Below, in pieces: positions 35,460 through 47,514 of a stretch of DNA of 64,000 nt. This DNA comes from Gigaspora rosea (Eukaryota > Glomeromycota > Glomeromycetes > Diversisporales > Gigasporaceae): assembly GCA_003550325.1 (NCBI GenBank), contig QKWP01000125.1:103663-167662 (forward strand). The letters run 5' to 3'. Within the stretch, counting starts at the first letter, position 1, and every line of letters begins with the position of its first letter. The notes under the pieces were generated by a model. That model searched no databases, had not been told where the DNA came from, and saw nothing but the letters and a program-made list of their open reading frames with translations. Position numbers and translations under genes: made by a program.

Positions 35460-38059
35460 ATGTCCCTCCATATAACAACAACTGCAAGAGGAGCTATTTT
35501 TATTAGCCAAAAAATGGCAAACTAGATCGAAGGCTAATTGGGTAGAATATGGAGAAAAGCCCATGAAGTTTTTTCATGCATTACAAGATTAGGGCTTCGT
35601 TGATACCTACTACAAAAATCAGAGACCTGAGTAAACCTCTGAAAGAAGATCTGATCACCATATTGCAATATATTCATAACAACTTCGCACAATTATATAA
35701 AACAGAGGAGTTTGATGTAGAAGCAGTGAATAGCTTAATCCAAGGTATGCCTAGCTATCACTAGTTCAGAATATGTCCTTAGTAAAGAAGATTTTAGAAG
35801 AGGAAATTCTGGAGTCATAGATACTCTCACCAACAATAAAGCCCTGGAACTAATGGACTTATCTATGAGTTTTACAAGTTAGCAAATGAAAAGGTTCTTC
35901 CGATACTTGTAAAATTGTTTAATATGGTATTGGAGTCAAGGGAAATACCGTGTTCATAGAGTCAAAATATCATTTTACTGATTCCTAATAAAAAATGATA
36001 ATTTTGAAAAAATAAGTAATTGGAGGCCAATTTCACTTATGAATTGTGACGTCAAAATATTTATAAAAATCATAGCAAATTAACTAAATGTAATATGTAC
36101 TGATATTATTAGCCCATATCAAAGAGGATTTGTGAATAAAAGATTGATAAAAGACGCAGCCATGGATGTACTAATAGTGTTGGCTTCTTTTGGTAGATCA
36201 GCAAAAGGCCTATGATAGAGTCAACCATGGGTACTTAAGAATGGTATTAAACAAGATGAACTTTGATGAAAAATTTGTTAACATTGTAAATGCATTATTT
36301 TCATCTCAACAAGCGTACATCATGAACTCAGGTATGCTTTCAGAACTATTTTTAGAATGGAAAGAGAGGTCCGTCAGGAGGACCCGTTGTCCTCACTCTT
36401 GTTTATGCTAGTGATCAGACCTTTGATGAAATGTTTACATGAAAGAGTTTACGGTATTGAGACCAAGAATTAATGTTTTAAAATTGCGGTATATGCGAAT
36501 GACTTGACTATAGGCATTGGATCTCAAAGAGATTGGCTCGAGGTTTTGGAGATAATTAGGACATAAGAAGCCACATCCAATACCAGGGTGAATAGATCTA
36601 AAACAATATTAATTTCACTTATAGCGATAGCATGGGAACATAACTTGACTGGTGAATGCAATTTTAGAAAAGTAACAAAGGATGAACTGATATCTATACT
36701 TGGTTATAAGGTAGATAGTAAGGGAATCCAATAAAATGTTTATGGGAGGAATTGGCCCATAAGATCCAAAATAAGATCAATGCTATGGCAAATAGAAATC
36801 TGTCATTTAAAGATAGAATATTAGTAGCGAAATCTTTGTTTATCTCGAAAATATGTATCTTGCATATCTCACCCCTTCCAAAAGAAAATAGCTGTATATG
36901 TTTAATAACATAATCATGAATTGGGTGAAAATAGGTCGAGAATGCTCTCACAATACTCAACCTTTCAACAGGAGTATGATCAAGGAGGCTTGGCAGCCCT
37001 GATTTTGAAGAATATGTTGAACGCAAGATTGGTCTTAGTATTGTTAAAGCTGTTAATGGGTGATAGTTTTTGGCCAAAAGTAGTAAGAGTATTGGTCACT
37101 GAAAGTTTACAAAATAAAAGGAACATAACAATTAAGGAGGCTCTAAATAGCAATTCAGCCACAACTAAGGGTTGGACAGAAAGATAGAAACTATATATGC
37201 AAGCATGGAATCAGTTGAAGAGAAAAGTGCTAGGAGAAGGCAATGGACCTTGGGACCCTGGCGATTTTGAGATAGAAAGTTAACATAGTAGTTTCTTAGT
37301 AAAAAAAGCTACAGAATACTTACGTGCCAAAGTTAACGTTAATGTTAGCCAAACAGATCATGTAGGGCAAATTAAGGAAAAATGGACTATTAACAGAAAG
37401 AAAGATGTGATGTAGAGGCTGAATTGTAGAGCACTTTCCCTAGGATAGCAGCTACTTCATATCAGTTGAGAAGAAAATGGGAATGTTCAGCATGCCCTAG
37501 AGAAATTCAAACCCTATTACACTTTGCTCTTGAGTGTAAAATTAGTAAGATAATATGGTCTGAAGCTTACAAACTCCTGGCTATTTCAAATAAGGATGGC
37601 TCTCCAAAATCATGAGATAAAATTTTCTCAGCTGTGAATGTTAAGCGCCTATCAAATATAAAGCAGCTATATGGCTATCTATATGAGATCTGATGATGGT
37701 ATATCCAGATCAAATAGGGACAGAAAGGAATACCAGAAGCGATACTACCTGCTATAGTACAGATGAAAATTAGCAAGGAGTTAAAGGTTCTAAAGGCCTT
37801 ACAAAAGGATTGACGTAATAGTCTAGAGAAGGTAATGAATTACCTTTCACTGAGCTTGTCTAGATAGGTTTTAGAGCAAATGAAAAGGACTTGGTCCCAG
37901 AATAGAGATGTAAATAGGTTGATAGGTTTACTTTAGTTATAATATAATTTGTATTAGTTGTTAGTAAATAAATTATTAATAAAGTACGCCTACATGGCGT
38001 CCTCTACAGAAGTTAATTATAAAAAAAACAAAAAAGAATTTAAAATTAATCAATTAACT

Positions 38060-38284
38060 GTCGGGGATGATGCTGAAATCAGATGATACTGAAATTTGGG
38101 GTCTCGATTTGAAACTATAAGCCCTGCTAAAATCCACATATACTTTTTAAATATCAAATCTATACTCAAACATTACCCTAACCTTATAAGACAAAGACGA
38201 AAAAACATCTCAAAAAAATCTTAAAATTTCATATTAAAATAAATCGAAATTTTAGGATCATCTGATTTCAGCATCATCCCCGAC
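38060..38284. mobile_element. MITE, copy 2 of the three-copy family
   Basis: Perfect 28-bp terminal inverted repeats starting GTCGGGGATGATGCTGAAAT. The interior (ACTGAAATTTGGGGTCTCGA, AAGCCCTGCTAAAATCCACA) matches the element at 3695-3902, whose ends are different. It is inserted just beyond the LINE 3' end. Confidence 0.85.
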
Positions 38285-38494
38285 AATTACTATTAAATTT
38301 AAGCTAATTGAAAAAACTTCTAATCTTTATATTAAAGAATTTTTTCTACTTTCTTTTTATTCTTATCTTTATTGTCTTCTTTTTTGATATTACTATTTAT
38401 ATGCTCTGTTCTTAATATTCTTCAGGTTGTTTTTTTAGTTTTAAATCTAAAAATAGATCTAGTTGCTAAATAAAATTTCAAACATAATCGAGGA

Positions 38495-39804
38495 TACTAC
38501 TTAGATAAAACCCCGGACAATTATATATAATGTGGTAGGCAATAACATTAGAAGATTTGAAGAAATCTACCTCAAAAATTTTTAGATTTTATACCCACTT
38601 TTATACATACTACATATAAAAATTTTAAAATTTATCTAAACTTTTACCTACCAGATTATATTATACAAAAAAATTTTTTATTTTCTATAACTTGCCCAAA
38701 TCAAGATAAATTTTAAACTTTATAAAGTAATAATTTATTATTATATTTCAATTGCTTTATTTTTATTTCAAAAGAAGCAACAATATATTTTGGTTTACAA
38801 TAATAATAAGGTTTTAAATTCTTTGAAAACTAATTTATTACAATATTAATTATATTATATAGTTAATGAATTTGAAGCAACCAATAATTGTTTTTTAAAG
38901 AATCATAGAGTGATAGTTTTTATATAACAATTAAAAAATATCTGGCTTTGAATTTGATGTACTAATTTGGACTACAGAGGGGCTCAGATTGTGAGTGTAT
39001 TAAATTCAAAGCCAGATAGATGTTTGATACAAAATATCAAGTAATGCATTTTTTTTATAGCAAATGAATTACTTAGAATAATCAAGACTATTTGGCATAT
39101 AAATAGTACTTATAAAACCTTATTTATTTAAAATCTATATTTATCATTAAAAAAATTGAATAATATAAATAATATATTCTATTACAGAAAATTTTAATTT
39201 TATAATTTAATTATACATCTAACATTCTAGTTTTAGTGAGACTGCATTATGCAGTTACTCTAATTTATATTATATTTAATGTTAGATTCAATTTTTATAA
39301 TAACTTAAATATTATATATATTAAAGTTAGCTTGTTTATTTAGTATAAAAAACAATCAACTAATACAATATATAACAAATTTAAATAATATAATAGTAAT
39401 ATTTAGTGCAATTAAAATTAGTATTTCTAAAAAAATATTCTATTTAGTTTATATATTCATTGCATTAATACATATATTCTGCTTATTCTCAATAAAAATT
39501 ATTTAATAAAATTCAATATCAGGTACTACTAGAAATATCCAATTAATAATTTATATATACACAATGCATTTTATAATAGTATAATAATTTACCTCAATTA
39601 TATTATACTATCTTAAAAATTGTAAAAAATTTATCTATAAAAATCCCACCACAATTTTTATATTTTTTTATTTGCTTCATTTTATCCCTCCACAATTTTT
39701 TAAAACCCTCATTGTTTACATACCACCTTTTAAATTTTTTATTAAAAATTTATCTCATTTCATACATATCAGATCAAATATAATTGTCCGGGTTCTACTT
39801 AGGT
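38495..39804. mobile_element. Candidate 1.3-kb element with CCGGACAATTATA ends
   Basis: Left CTACTTAGATAAAACCCCGG then ACAATTATA; right TATAATTGTCCGGGTTCTAC then TTAGG, inverted with few mismatches. The interior is AT-rich and non-coding and includes the hairpin at 38939-39019. Confidence 0.55.
38939..39019. repeat. Inverted repeat TATCTGGCTTTGAATTT
   Basis: TATCTGGCTTTGAATTT and AAATTCAAAGCCAGATA are exact reverse complements separated by about 45 bases. Possibly a very short foldback element. Confidence 0.65.
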
Positions 39805-41548
39805 ATAATGTTTGTAATTGACCTAACTCAACTAAGTCAAAGTTTATTTCAGAGCTCAGACTAGGGTGTCCAGGATTATGATGTAACATAATATGCACAT
39901 AATTTGACCTGCACCGCATACGTATTATACATCACATAAATTTGCATAATTTGTACCATTTTACATAATAATTCGCATAATATGAGTGTACAAGTTTTTG
40001 GCTAATGAAATTGCTCAAAATAGACTAGAAAGCTAGATTGGAACTGATATATTTTTTTACTAGTTTAAACCGAGTTGATCAGTTTAGCATATAAAAAATA
40101 AACCCAGTTCCAAATTCTAGATAGATAGAACAAAATGACCAATCATGACACTTTTAATAATTTCTTTGATCAATTTTAAGCGGCCTATGTAGGACCCTGA
40201 AGAACTCTGATACAACTTGATCTAAGTTCGTATAATATTAGCCAAATAGATGTATAAAATAGGCCAAATTTTAAAAAATTTACTATATAAAAATGCAACA
40301 TTTGATGAATTTCTATACAAAATTTCCTTTTTTAGGAGTCATTTAAAGCCATGTCCCACATGACATTTTCATGTTAATCAACCAAACGAAGTCGCGAAAT
40401 TTTGTTTACATGAATCAGCCCGAAGAAGTCAAAAAACAAAAAAAACTCAAGAGCATAAAAACGGCATTCTAAACCTATCTTGGGCCATAAATAAAAAATG
40501 TCAGGAAGGTAATTTTACCTATATTGATCCTAACCCTAACCCTGACCCTAATGCTAAACAGTCTCTAGTACAAATTTAACTAAAATTTCAAAAAATCACG
40601 TGGATACATAGCTTTAGCCATCCCCCTTTTTTAGTAACCTCTGAGTTATATCAGAGTTCTTTGGGGTCCTGCTTATGTACAATGTACTTAAATTAATATA
40701 CAAGATAACATTATCTAAATAGATATTTAAAAAAATCTAATATTAGATATCTAAGAATTCACGCAATTTTTTGCATATTTTGTATAATTTGTGGTATATC
40801 GCATAATATGCTGCATATTTTAAGCTAAAAACTTGCATAATTTGCCTAATTTACAATTTGCCGCATGCATAATTTGGCTAAACACTTTTGTAGTAACATG
40901 ACCATTATGTGGTGTGGTATATTTGGATTAACTTTTTGGCTTTATTGTTAAGGTTAGGGTTAGGGTTCGTAGATATAGTCTTAGAGAGTTACTATTTAAA
41001 TGTAAAATCACATTCCAGACATTTTTATGAGGTTTTTAAGGTCGATTTAGATACTAGTATTTGAGTATTTCACACATTTCTCTTTTTTTCTTCTTGTACA
41101 CATGTTTTGTTTTAATTCAGACTAATCTAGAATGATCAAAATTTATGTTCTCCGATTGGTTAATTCTTATGTGCATGTCACATTACTGCATTATTGTAAA
41201 AGTGTCTAGACCCCTAGTGGGTTTTTAAAATCGTCCTAGCTAATTTTGTGCTTGTTATTGAAGGTCACTTTATATTCTGCATTACTTAATAAGCCACATT
41301 GGTTGTGGTATATAAATGGATTTCCTATTGGTTTCAAGAAGTCAGATGAAGTATAAAGCCAACAAAATAAAAAAAACTACATAAATGATACTTTCTGGTA
41401 ATTTTATAAGAACAATTTGAATAACAATGAAAATAGAACCTTAATAATCTTGTAAATAATAATTGTTCCTAACGCTAATAAAAGGAATATTTCAAAGAGT
41501 TGCTTATTTTCAGTATGCTTAATTTCAGAAATATACAGTGTAAAGCTG
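39805..41548. other. Repeat-bearing intergenic DNA, no gene seen
   Basis: Many GCATAAT / ATTATGC words cluster at 39880-39990 and 40750-40880, as if they were subterminal repeats of one element split by the MITE at 40185-40681. A short TTAGGG-like tract lies at about 40949-40966. No coding region. Confidence 0.4.
40185..40681. mobile_element. MITE with AGGACCC...AGAACTCTGAT ends
   Basis: Left TATGTAGGACCCTGAAGAAC then TCTGATACAACT; right AGTTATATCAGAGTTCTTTG then GGGTCCTGCTTATGTA, imperfect inverted repeats of about 30 bp around 430 AT-rich bases. Confidence 0.65.
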
Positions 41549-41889
41549 TAGTGTTCTGACTCAGGTAAGTATCACCTGGTCACCTTTAGGTGGGCAGATA
41601 ACCCGGGTAGAATTATGGCCCACTCAGGTAGTCAACCTGTGGGCCAGCCAGCAGGTTACCTATGGGTCAACATGTGGATTACCCATATGTGTGACCTATA
41701 TCAGTTGGTTATAATTAGGGATGTTATTCTGCTTGCCAAAACTTAGTTGGAACTGTACCCAATAGAACATGAGTTTTTGTAACCATATGATTTTTATTAT
41801 TAAATCATGTTTCAAATGAGTTTGATAGATCAGTTGAGCAATAGTAATTTAGATTATCATTATGATGAAATGAATAAATAATTATTACT

Positions 41890-42410
41890 ATCACATAACA
41901 AAAAAATCAATTTTCTTTGACACTTTGTTTTTTTAATTTAATATAATATAATATGACGAACAAAAATTAATTTTTTCTTTGACTTTTTTTTTTTAACTTA
42001 ATATGCCATGATATGATGAATAAAAAATTCTATTTATAATGAACAATAATCATTTTTTCTTTGCCTTTTTTTAATTTAATATAGTGTGAAATAATGAATA
42101 AAAAATTACTATCTCATGATGAACAAAAGTCAATTTTCTTTGACTTTTTTTAATTTAAATAGTATGAAATGACGAATATAAAATTCTATTCAAAATTTTT
42201 TTGGCTCTTTTTTTTTAATTTAATATGGTATGAAATGATAAATAAAAATTACTGCCTTATTATAAACAAAAATCAATTTTCTTTGACTTTTTTTTAATTT
42301 AATATGGTGAAATGTCAAATAAAAATTACTACCTTATAACAAACAAATATCAACTTTTTTTGCCTTTTTTATTTTTAATTAATAGTTAATTTAATGTGAC
42401 AACAATTAAT
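41890..42410. repeat. 80-90-bp tandem repeat
   Basis: About six diverged units of CAATTTTCTTTGACTTTTTT, AATTTAATATGGTATGAAAT, AATAAAAATTACTACCTTAT. It lies inside the outer hAT-like element. Confidence 0.7.
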
Positions 42411-42639
42411 ATTTTAATTTTTTTTAAAATAATAATATAAATATATAATTTCTTTTTTTTTTACATATTTTTTTTACTTGAATTTCACTATTCAATAATA
42501 CATTTTGAAGAACTTACCAATTCAATCGAACCTACCTCTTCAGGTTCAATATCTCAAAATGTACTTGAACCTGGAACACTATAGTACAAACAATCCTCCA
42601 AAGCAAGTAAAAAAGGACCCTTTCTGGATCAACCTTACT

Positions 42640-45059
42640 TAGGGTCCGGAATGGGCCGGGTTGGGCGGGCTTCAATAGAGCCCATACTTAGGCCCACAAA
42701 ATATTTATGAGCCCAAGCCCGGTCCAAGAAAAAAAAAGCCCAACTAATGGGCCTGGACGGGCCTTAGGCCCACCCAAACCTAACCCAAATAGGCCCGCTA
42801 ATTTCTACAAATAAAATTTTGAATCTCCATGTACGTGATCTATGATTTCAACAATGGACTGGTTATTTTAAAAATAGCTTTGAATACATTATTAAATAAA
42901 AGATTTTTCAAAAAATTATAAAGTTTACGTTATAACAGGGATAATCGCTTCTAAATTGGATAAAGATTGTACGAATATCATATGAAAGTTGGGGTATCAC
43001 ACGGATTAATCAATCAAAAATATGTCATCAAAATTTAATCAAAAAACTAGTGGCTAAAATTGAATGGATTCCATTTGATCAACTAACTAATTTGCAAAAA
43101 ATTAGAAACATAAAAGACAAACGTAGTGAGTTCAAAAAACATATCTTTAAGAGAATTTTTAGTAGAAAAATTAGAGAAAACGGATCTGAAGTATTATTTG
43201 TGGCAACCTGGCTAAATGGCATCCGGAAAGTTGAAAAATCTGAATGTAGTTATAAACAATCACGCATTGCAGGCCATGTTGTTAATCTCATATCGTTACC
43301 TAGTTTAAATGCTTCAGAATTTATAGAAGAAGTAAATTAAAATTTTACCTTTATCAATGAAATATAATATATAACTACTAATCTATCTTTTAAGTTTAAA
43401 CGATATATGCAAATAAGTGACAGGTAATATATGGAATAACTAAAGACAGCGCAACCAATGGATATATGATAGTAATACCAGACATATCCAGTTCACATAA
43501 CACTTTTTTTTCCTGGTGCCAATTATGTGATCATCTTAAATCAACTCAAGACTGGACAAGCGGAGATGAATATATCGATGAATGTATTAGAGAATTTCAA
43601 CTTAAGGCTACAAACTGTAAGAAGGTCATCGAATGGATTCCATTTAATAAATTAACTAATTTGCAAAAAATTAGAGAAAACGAATGTGAAATATTATTTG
43701 TGGCAACCTGGCTAGCAGGCTATGTTGTTAATCTCATATCGTTACCTAGTTTAAATGCTTCGGAATTTATAGAAAAAGTAAGTAAAATTTAAATCATTAT
43801 CAATGAATTATAATAGATAACTACTAACTTATTTTATAAGCTTGAACAATATATGCAATTAAGTGATAGCATAGTTTATGGAATAACTAAAGATACAACA
43901 ACTAGCGGATATATGATAGTAGTGCCAGATGAATTCAATTCTATAAGAAATGAGTTTTTTGGAGAATGTAAATATTGTAGACAACATAATACTTTTTTTG
44001 CCTGGTGCCAATTATGTGATCCTTGGGAAGCAGCTCAAGATTGGACAAGTGGAGATGAGTATATTGATGAATGCATTAAAAAATTTCAGCTTAAGACTAC
44101 AAACCACGAGGAGATCATTGAATGAATTCCATTTGATAAGTTGCAGAGTATTAAAGGAAATCAATTTGCGGCAATATGATCAGATGGTATATGTAAAGTC
44201 AAGAATGATGATCATTTAGGTTATATACAATCTTGAATCCAATTCTACAGAGTAAACCTTATGAAATTTGACAGTTCAAGAAATGCATTAGATTTTATAA
44301 AATATGTAAGTAAATAATCCACTTAATTTTGATATTAAACTAGCCAGTAACTTCTATTTTCTTGTACCCACGAGTTTTATAGAAATCGTAAAATAATAAA
44401 ATTATATTCTAAAAAATATAACATTAAATAAATGTTTGATGTGGTCTGTGAATTAGTCGTCATGATGAAGATTTATAATAAGACAAAAAACTATTCTTAG
44501 GTTTAATAAGTTTAAATTATAGTAGCTTCACTTATACTGCAGTATTAATCACTTACTAGAGTTATGTATATAACTTGAATCGGGACGAATCTGGATTCAA
44601 TTATTCAATCCGTATTCTATATGAATCGGTTGGCAAACGGCCAACGGCCAATTGGCTAATATTTAAATTTCGGTCAAAAATTTCTAACTTACACAATTTT
44701 AAAAAAGAAAAGACTATACTGTATCAGAAAGTTGTTACGGTTTTATTATAAGGTATTAAAATAAATTATAAGGTATTAATAAATAAAAAAAAATTTTAAT
44801 CTTTATTTTTTTTAACAAATAACCAGATTTTAGCTAAAAAAAAAAAGTACTTTAATTTTTTTTTTTTTTAGCATTTTTATCGGGTATTATTAAGCCACCC
44901 CGGGCTTGCTCAAAAAACCCAGGCCCGGCCCAGTAATTAGCGGGCCTAACCCAAACCCGGCCCATAAAAAATTGGGCCTAAAAATTAGGGCTCAAACTAG
45001 GCCCAAACCCGGCCCGGCCCATAAATTTCCGGGTTTGGCCCGGCCCATTCCGGACCCTA
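42640..45059. mobile_element. Inner hAT-like element carrying kinase exons (Pack-type)
   Basis: Identical 21-bp inverted ends begin TAGGGTCCGGAATGGGCCGG, and the exact 8-bp duplication ACCTTACT lies at 42632-42639 and 45060-45067; both are diagnostic of hAT transposition. The terminal 150 bp on each side are rich in GGGCC/GGCCC words while the interior is AT-rich. Of the 2,420 bp, 43050-44310 is host kinase sequence with introns. No transposase frame was found, so it would need one supplied in trans. Confidence 0.82.
43050..44310 (+). pseudogene. Triplicated kinase N-lobe module inside the transposon
   Basis: Three successive modules share EWIPF[DN][QK]L, an EVLFVATWLNG or EILFVATWLAG glycine-loop/beta-3 remnant, VVNLISLPSLNASEFIE[EK]V, then a donor-like GTAAxT, a 60-70-bp intron and an acceptor. 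Modules 2 and 3 also start with YGITKD...GYMIV[IV]PD (hinge strand) and continue WCQLCDxxxxxQDWTSGDEYIDEC (zinc ribbon lead-in). No catalytic loop, activation segment or C-lobe is present, and the glycine loop is degenerate. Module 2 lacks one base near 43426, module 3 has TGA for the Trp of EWIPF (44123), and later stops follow. It is related to the exon at 24496-24877 but clearly diverged from it, so another family member was probably the donor. Confidence 0.8.
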
Positions 45060-45649
45060 ACCTTACTGAAGTTGGTGATAAATGATATTGCAACCTTTGC
45101 AATAAAGTGTACTGAGCAAAGAAATATTTTTGAAAGCCAAAAATACAATCAACCCAATACATAACAGGTTGTCTAAAGAAAATGTTTCTGCAAGTCTCTG
45201 CTTAAAGACCTGGTATGAAGCAGATATTATTTGGCAAAAAAAAAAAGTAATAGCAATATGATCGCCAAAAGAAAAAAAGTAATAGCAATATGTCACCAAA
45301 AGAAAAAAAGGAGAGGGTGAAAGAAAGAAAGGGAAAAAGGAGTAAAAATAGCATAAAACAGTTTTTTTTTTTTTTTATAAACCAAGTCTTTTTAATTTTT
45401 CTTTCTCTTTTTTTTTAACCTACTTTTTTTTGAAATTTTACTTTTTTTTTTAAAAAAAATTAGACTGCCCACCTACGGGTGACTCATATCAAAATTTTTT
45501 CTATTACCTAGTATTTACTAAGAGTGGCCTGGGTGGCCCACTCAGGTAACCTATAGCAGATTTTTTTTTATTACCTAGTATTCACCTGGGTGACCCAGGT
45601 AACCAGGTTGGAATTTTTGTGACAGGTCAGAATACTATAAAGCAGTTTA

Positions 45650-46445
45650 ATTGAATTTGGTCAGGTTGGTTTCTATGATCAAAACTTTTATAAAATTCTA
45701 AACATCTATCAAATAAAAGCTGTGCCAAAAATTGGTTACAAACTTTGAATGATGATATTTTGGCACCCACATGACCAAATTCGATCAAGTTTTTTTATTT
45801 TAATTGTAAAAAGCTATAGAATTCAAAGAAAAAAAGGTAATCTAATTTGGTTTCAAAATATATTTGATCAAAGATTTTATAAAATTCTAATATCTATCAA
45901 ATATAAACTATGCCAAAAAATTGTTTACAAACTTTGATTAATGATATCTTGGCACCTACCTGACCAAATTTGATTAACTTTTTTTTATTTTAATTGTAAA
46001 AAGCTACAGAATTCAAAGAAAAAAAGTTGATTGAATTTGGTCAAGTTGGTTACAAGATATCTTGATCAATATTTGTAAAATCCTAAACTGTGCCAAAATT
46101 GTTTACAAAGTTTGATTAAAGATATCTTGGCAACAACCTGACCAAATTCAATAAACTTTTTTTTATTTTAATTGTAAAAACTTTAGAATTCAAAAAAAAA
46201 GTTAAATTAAATTTGGCATGTAGGTTTCAAAATATTTTTTGATCAAATATTTGTAAAATTTTAAATATCTATCAAATATAAGCTGTACTAAAAAATTGTT
46301 TACAAACTTTGATTGATGATATATTGGCACACACTTGACCAAATTCGATCAACTTTTTTTATTTTAATTGTAAAAGCTATAGAATACAAAGAAAAAGTTG
46401 ATCAAATTTGGTTAGGTAGGTTCCAAAATATCTTAGATCAAAGTT
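45650..46445. repeat. ~190-bp tandem repeat, four to five units
   Basis: Units begin GTTGATTGAATTTGGTCAGG and contain TATCAAATATAAGCTGTGCC, TTGTTTACAAACTTTGATTA, TATCTTGGCACCxACCTGAC and GAATTCAAAGAAAAAAAG; GAATTCAAAG recurs near 45820, 46011, 46189 and (as GAATACAAAG) 46382. It starts directly beyond the outer hAT-like element. Confidence 0.8.
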
Positions 46446-47514
46446 AAAAACTTTTTAAAAAATTAAAATGATCTATATGGGTGTAACATTATCAAAATAG
46501 AGTCAATTCCCTAAATTTATATGTAAAGCTTTGATAGAACAGTTATATACTGGTAAAATTATATTTGTTAGGTTCTTTTTAATATTCTCTCTAAAGTAAT
46601 AAAGCCTTTTTATGATCCTTTTTAAAATTATTTGATTTTTTAAACTATTTTTGCTCTAATCTCTATATAATTTGAGAAAAGATATTTATAACTTTAAAGA
46701 GAATATTAAAAGAAATCTCATAAATATAGGGTCACAAGTGTATGACTGTTCTATCAAAAGTTTATAAATTTAGGGTCACAAGTGTATGACTGTTCTATCA
46801 AGTTTATAAATTTAAAGTTTATATGTTTTTATTATTATTAGTGATAATCAACAAAAAATCCTTACTATTGAAGTTTACTATTAGGAGTGAACTATATTTG
46901 TAAATCATTTGATATGCAATACTCCAACAAAATATAGATTCTTTTACTACAGTAATTAGTGTATTATTTATCAATATTTTTTGTTAAAATTGCAGATTTT
47001 TTAACCAGATTTAAATTTGGGTTGTTCTAGTTCTGGTAAAATTATTTGCAAATTTGACCAGAATTATAAATGATAAGCTTTCTATTTATTAGATAGTGCA
47101 GATCTGCCAATATAATTTCTTGAATTTATACTACAATTGCTATTATTTGTTAGCAAAAAAATTAAAAATCTGGTGTTAGTCATAATTTTAACCAGTTGGT
47201 TAACCTCCCTAACTAGTCAATATTGGTTATAGTTATTGACTGGTTATGACTAGTCATAACCTGATCAAACCCATCCCTAGGCAGAAATAGCTGATCTGAT
47301 AAAACTAGCAAACCTGCTAGATTCATAATCTATCTATTATGCTTATTATACATGTTGACTACAGTTTCACAAAACTTAATTTTTGGTGTTTTTTGGTGAA
47401 CCAACAAAATCTGCACCAGAAAAATCTTGGTTTAATTTATAATAAAAACATGTAATAGTTTAGTTAAGAATATGCATCTATAATAACAAAGAGCAAAATT
47501 AGCAAGAATAACAA
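46446..47514. other. AT-rich intergenic DNA, no gene seen
   Basis: A direct repeat of about 45 bp (GGGTCACAAGTGTATGACTG then TTCTATCAA) occurs at 46730 and 46772. Otherwise nothing is supported. Confidence 0.45.

Larger units (their letters stand above)
41549..45637. mobile_element. Outer hAT-like element
   Basis: Ends TAGTGTTCTGAC...GTCAGAATACTA, flanked by TAAAGCTG (41541-41548) and TAAAGCAG (45638-45645), a 7-of-8 target duplication. Subterminal regions on both sides carry repeated CAGGTAACC / CACCTGGGTGACC words, as many hAT elements do. The interior holds an 80-90-bp tandem repeat (41890-42400) and the second element at 42640-45059. No transposase remains. Confidence 0.65.

Noticed and set aside
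36694..37162. Two - strand open frames opposite the LINE
   Set aside because: They are shadows of the reverse-transcriptase region; the + strand has recognisable family motifs.
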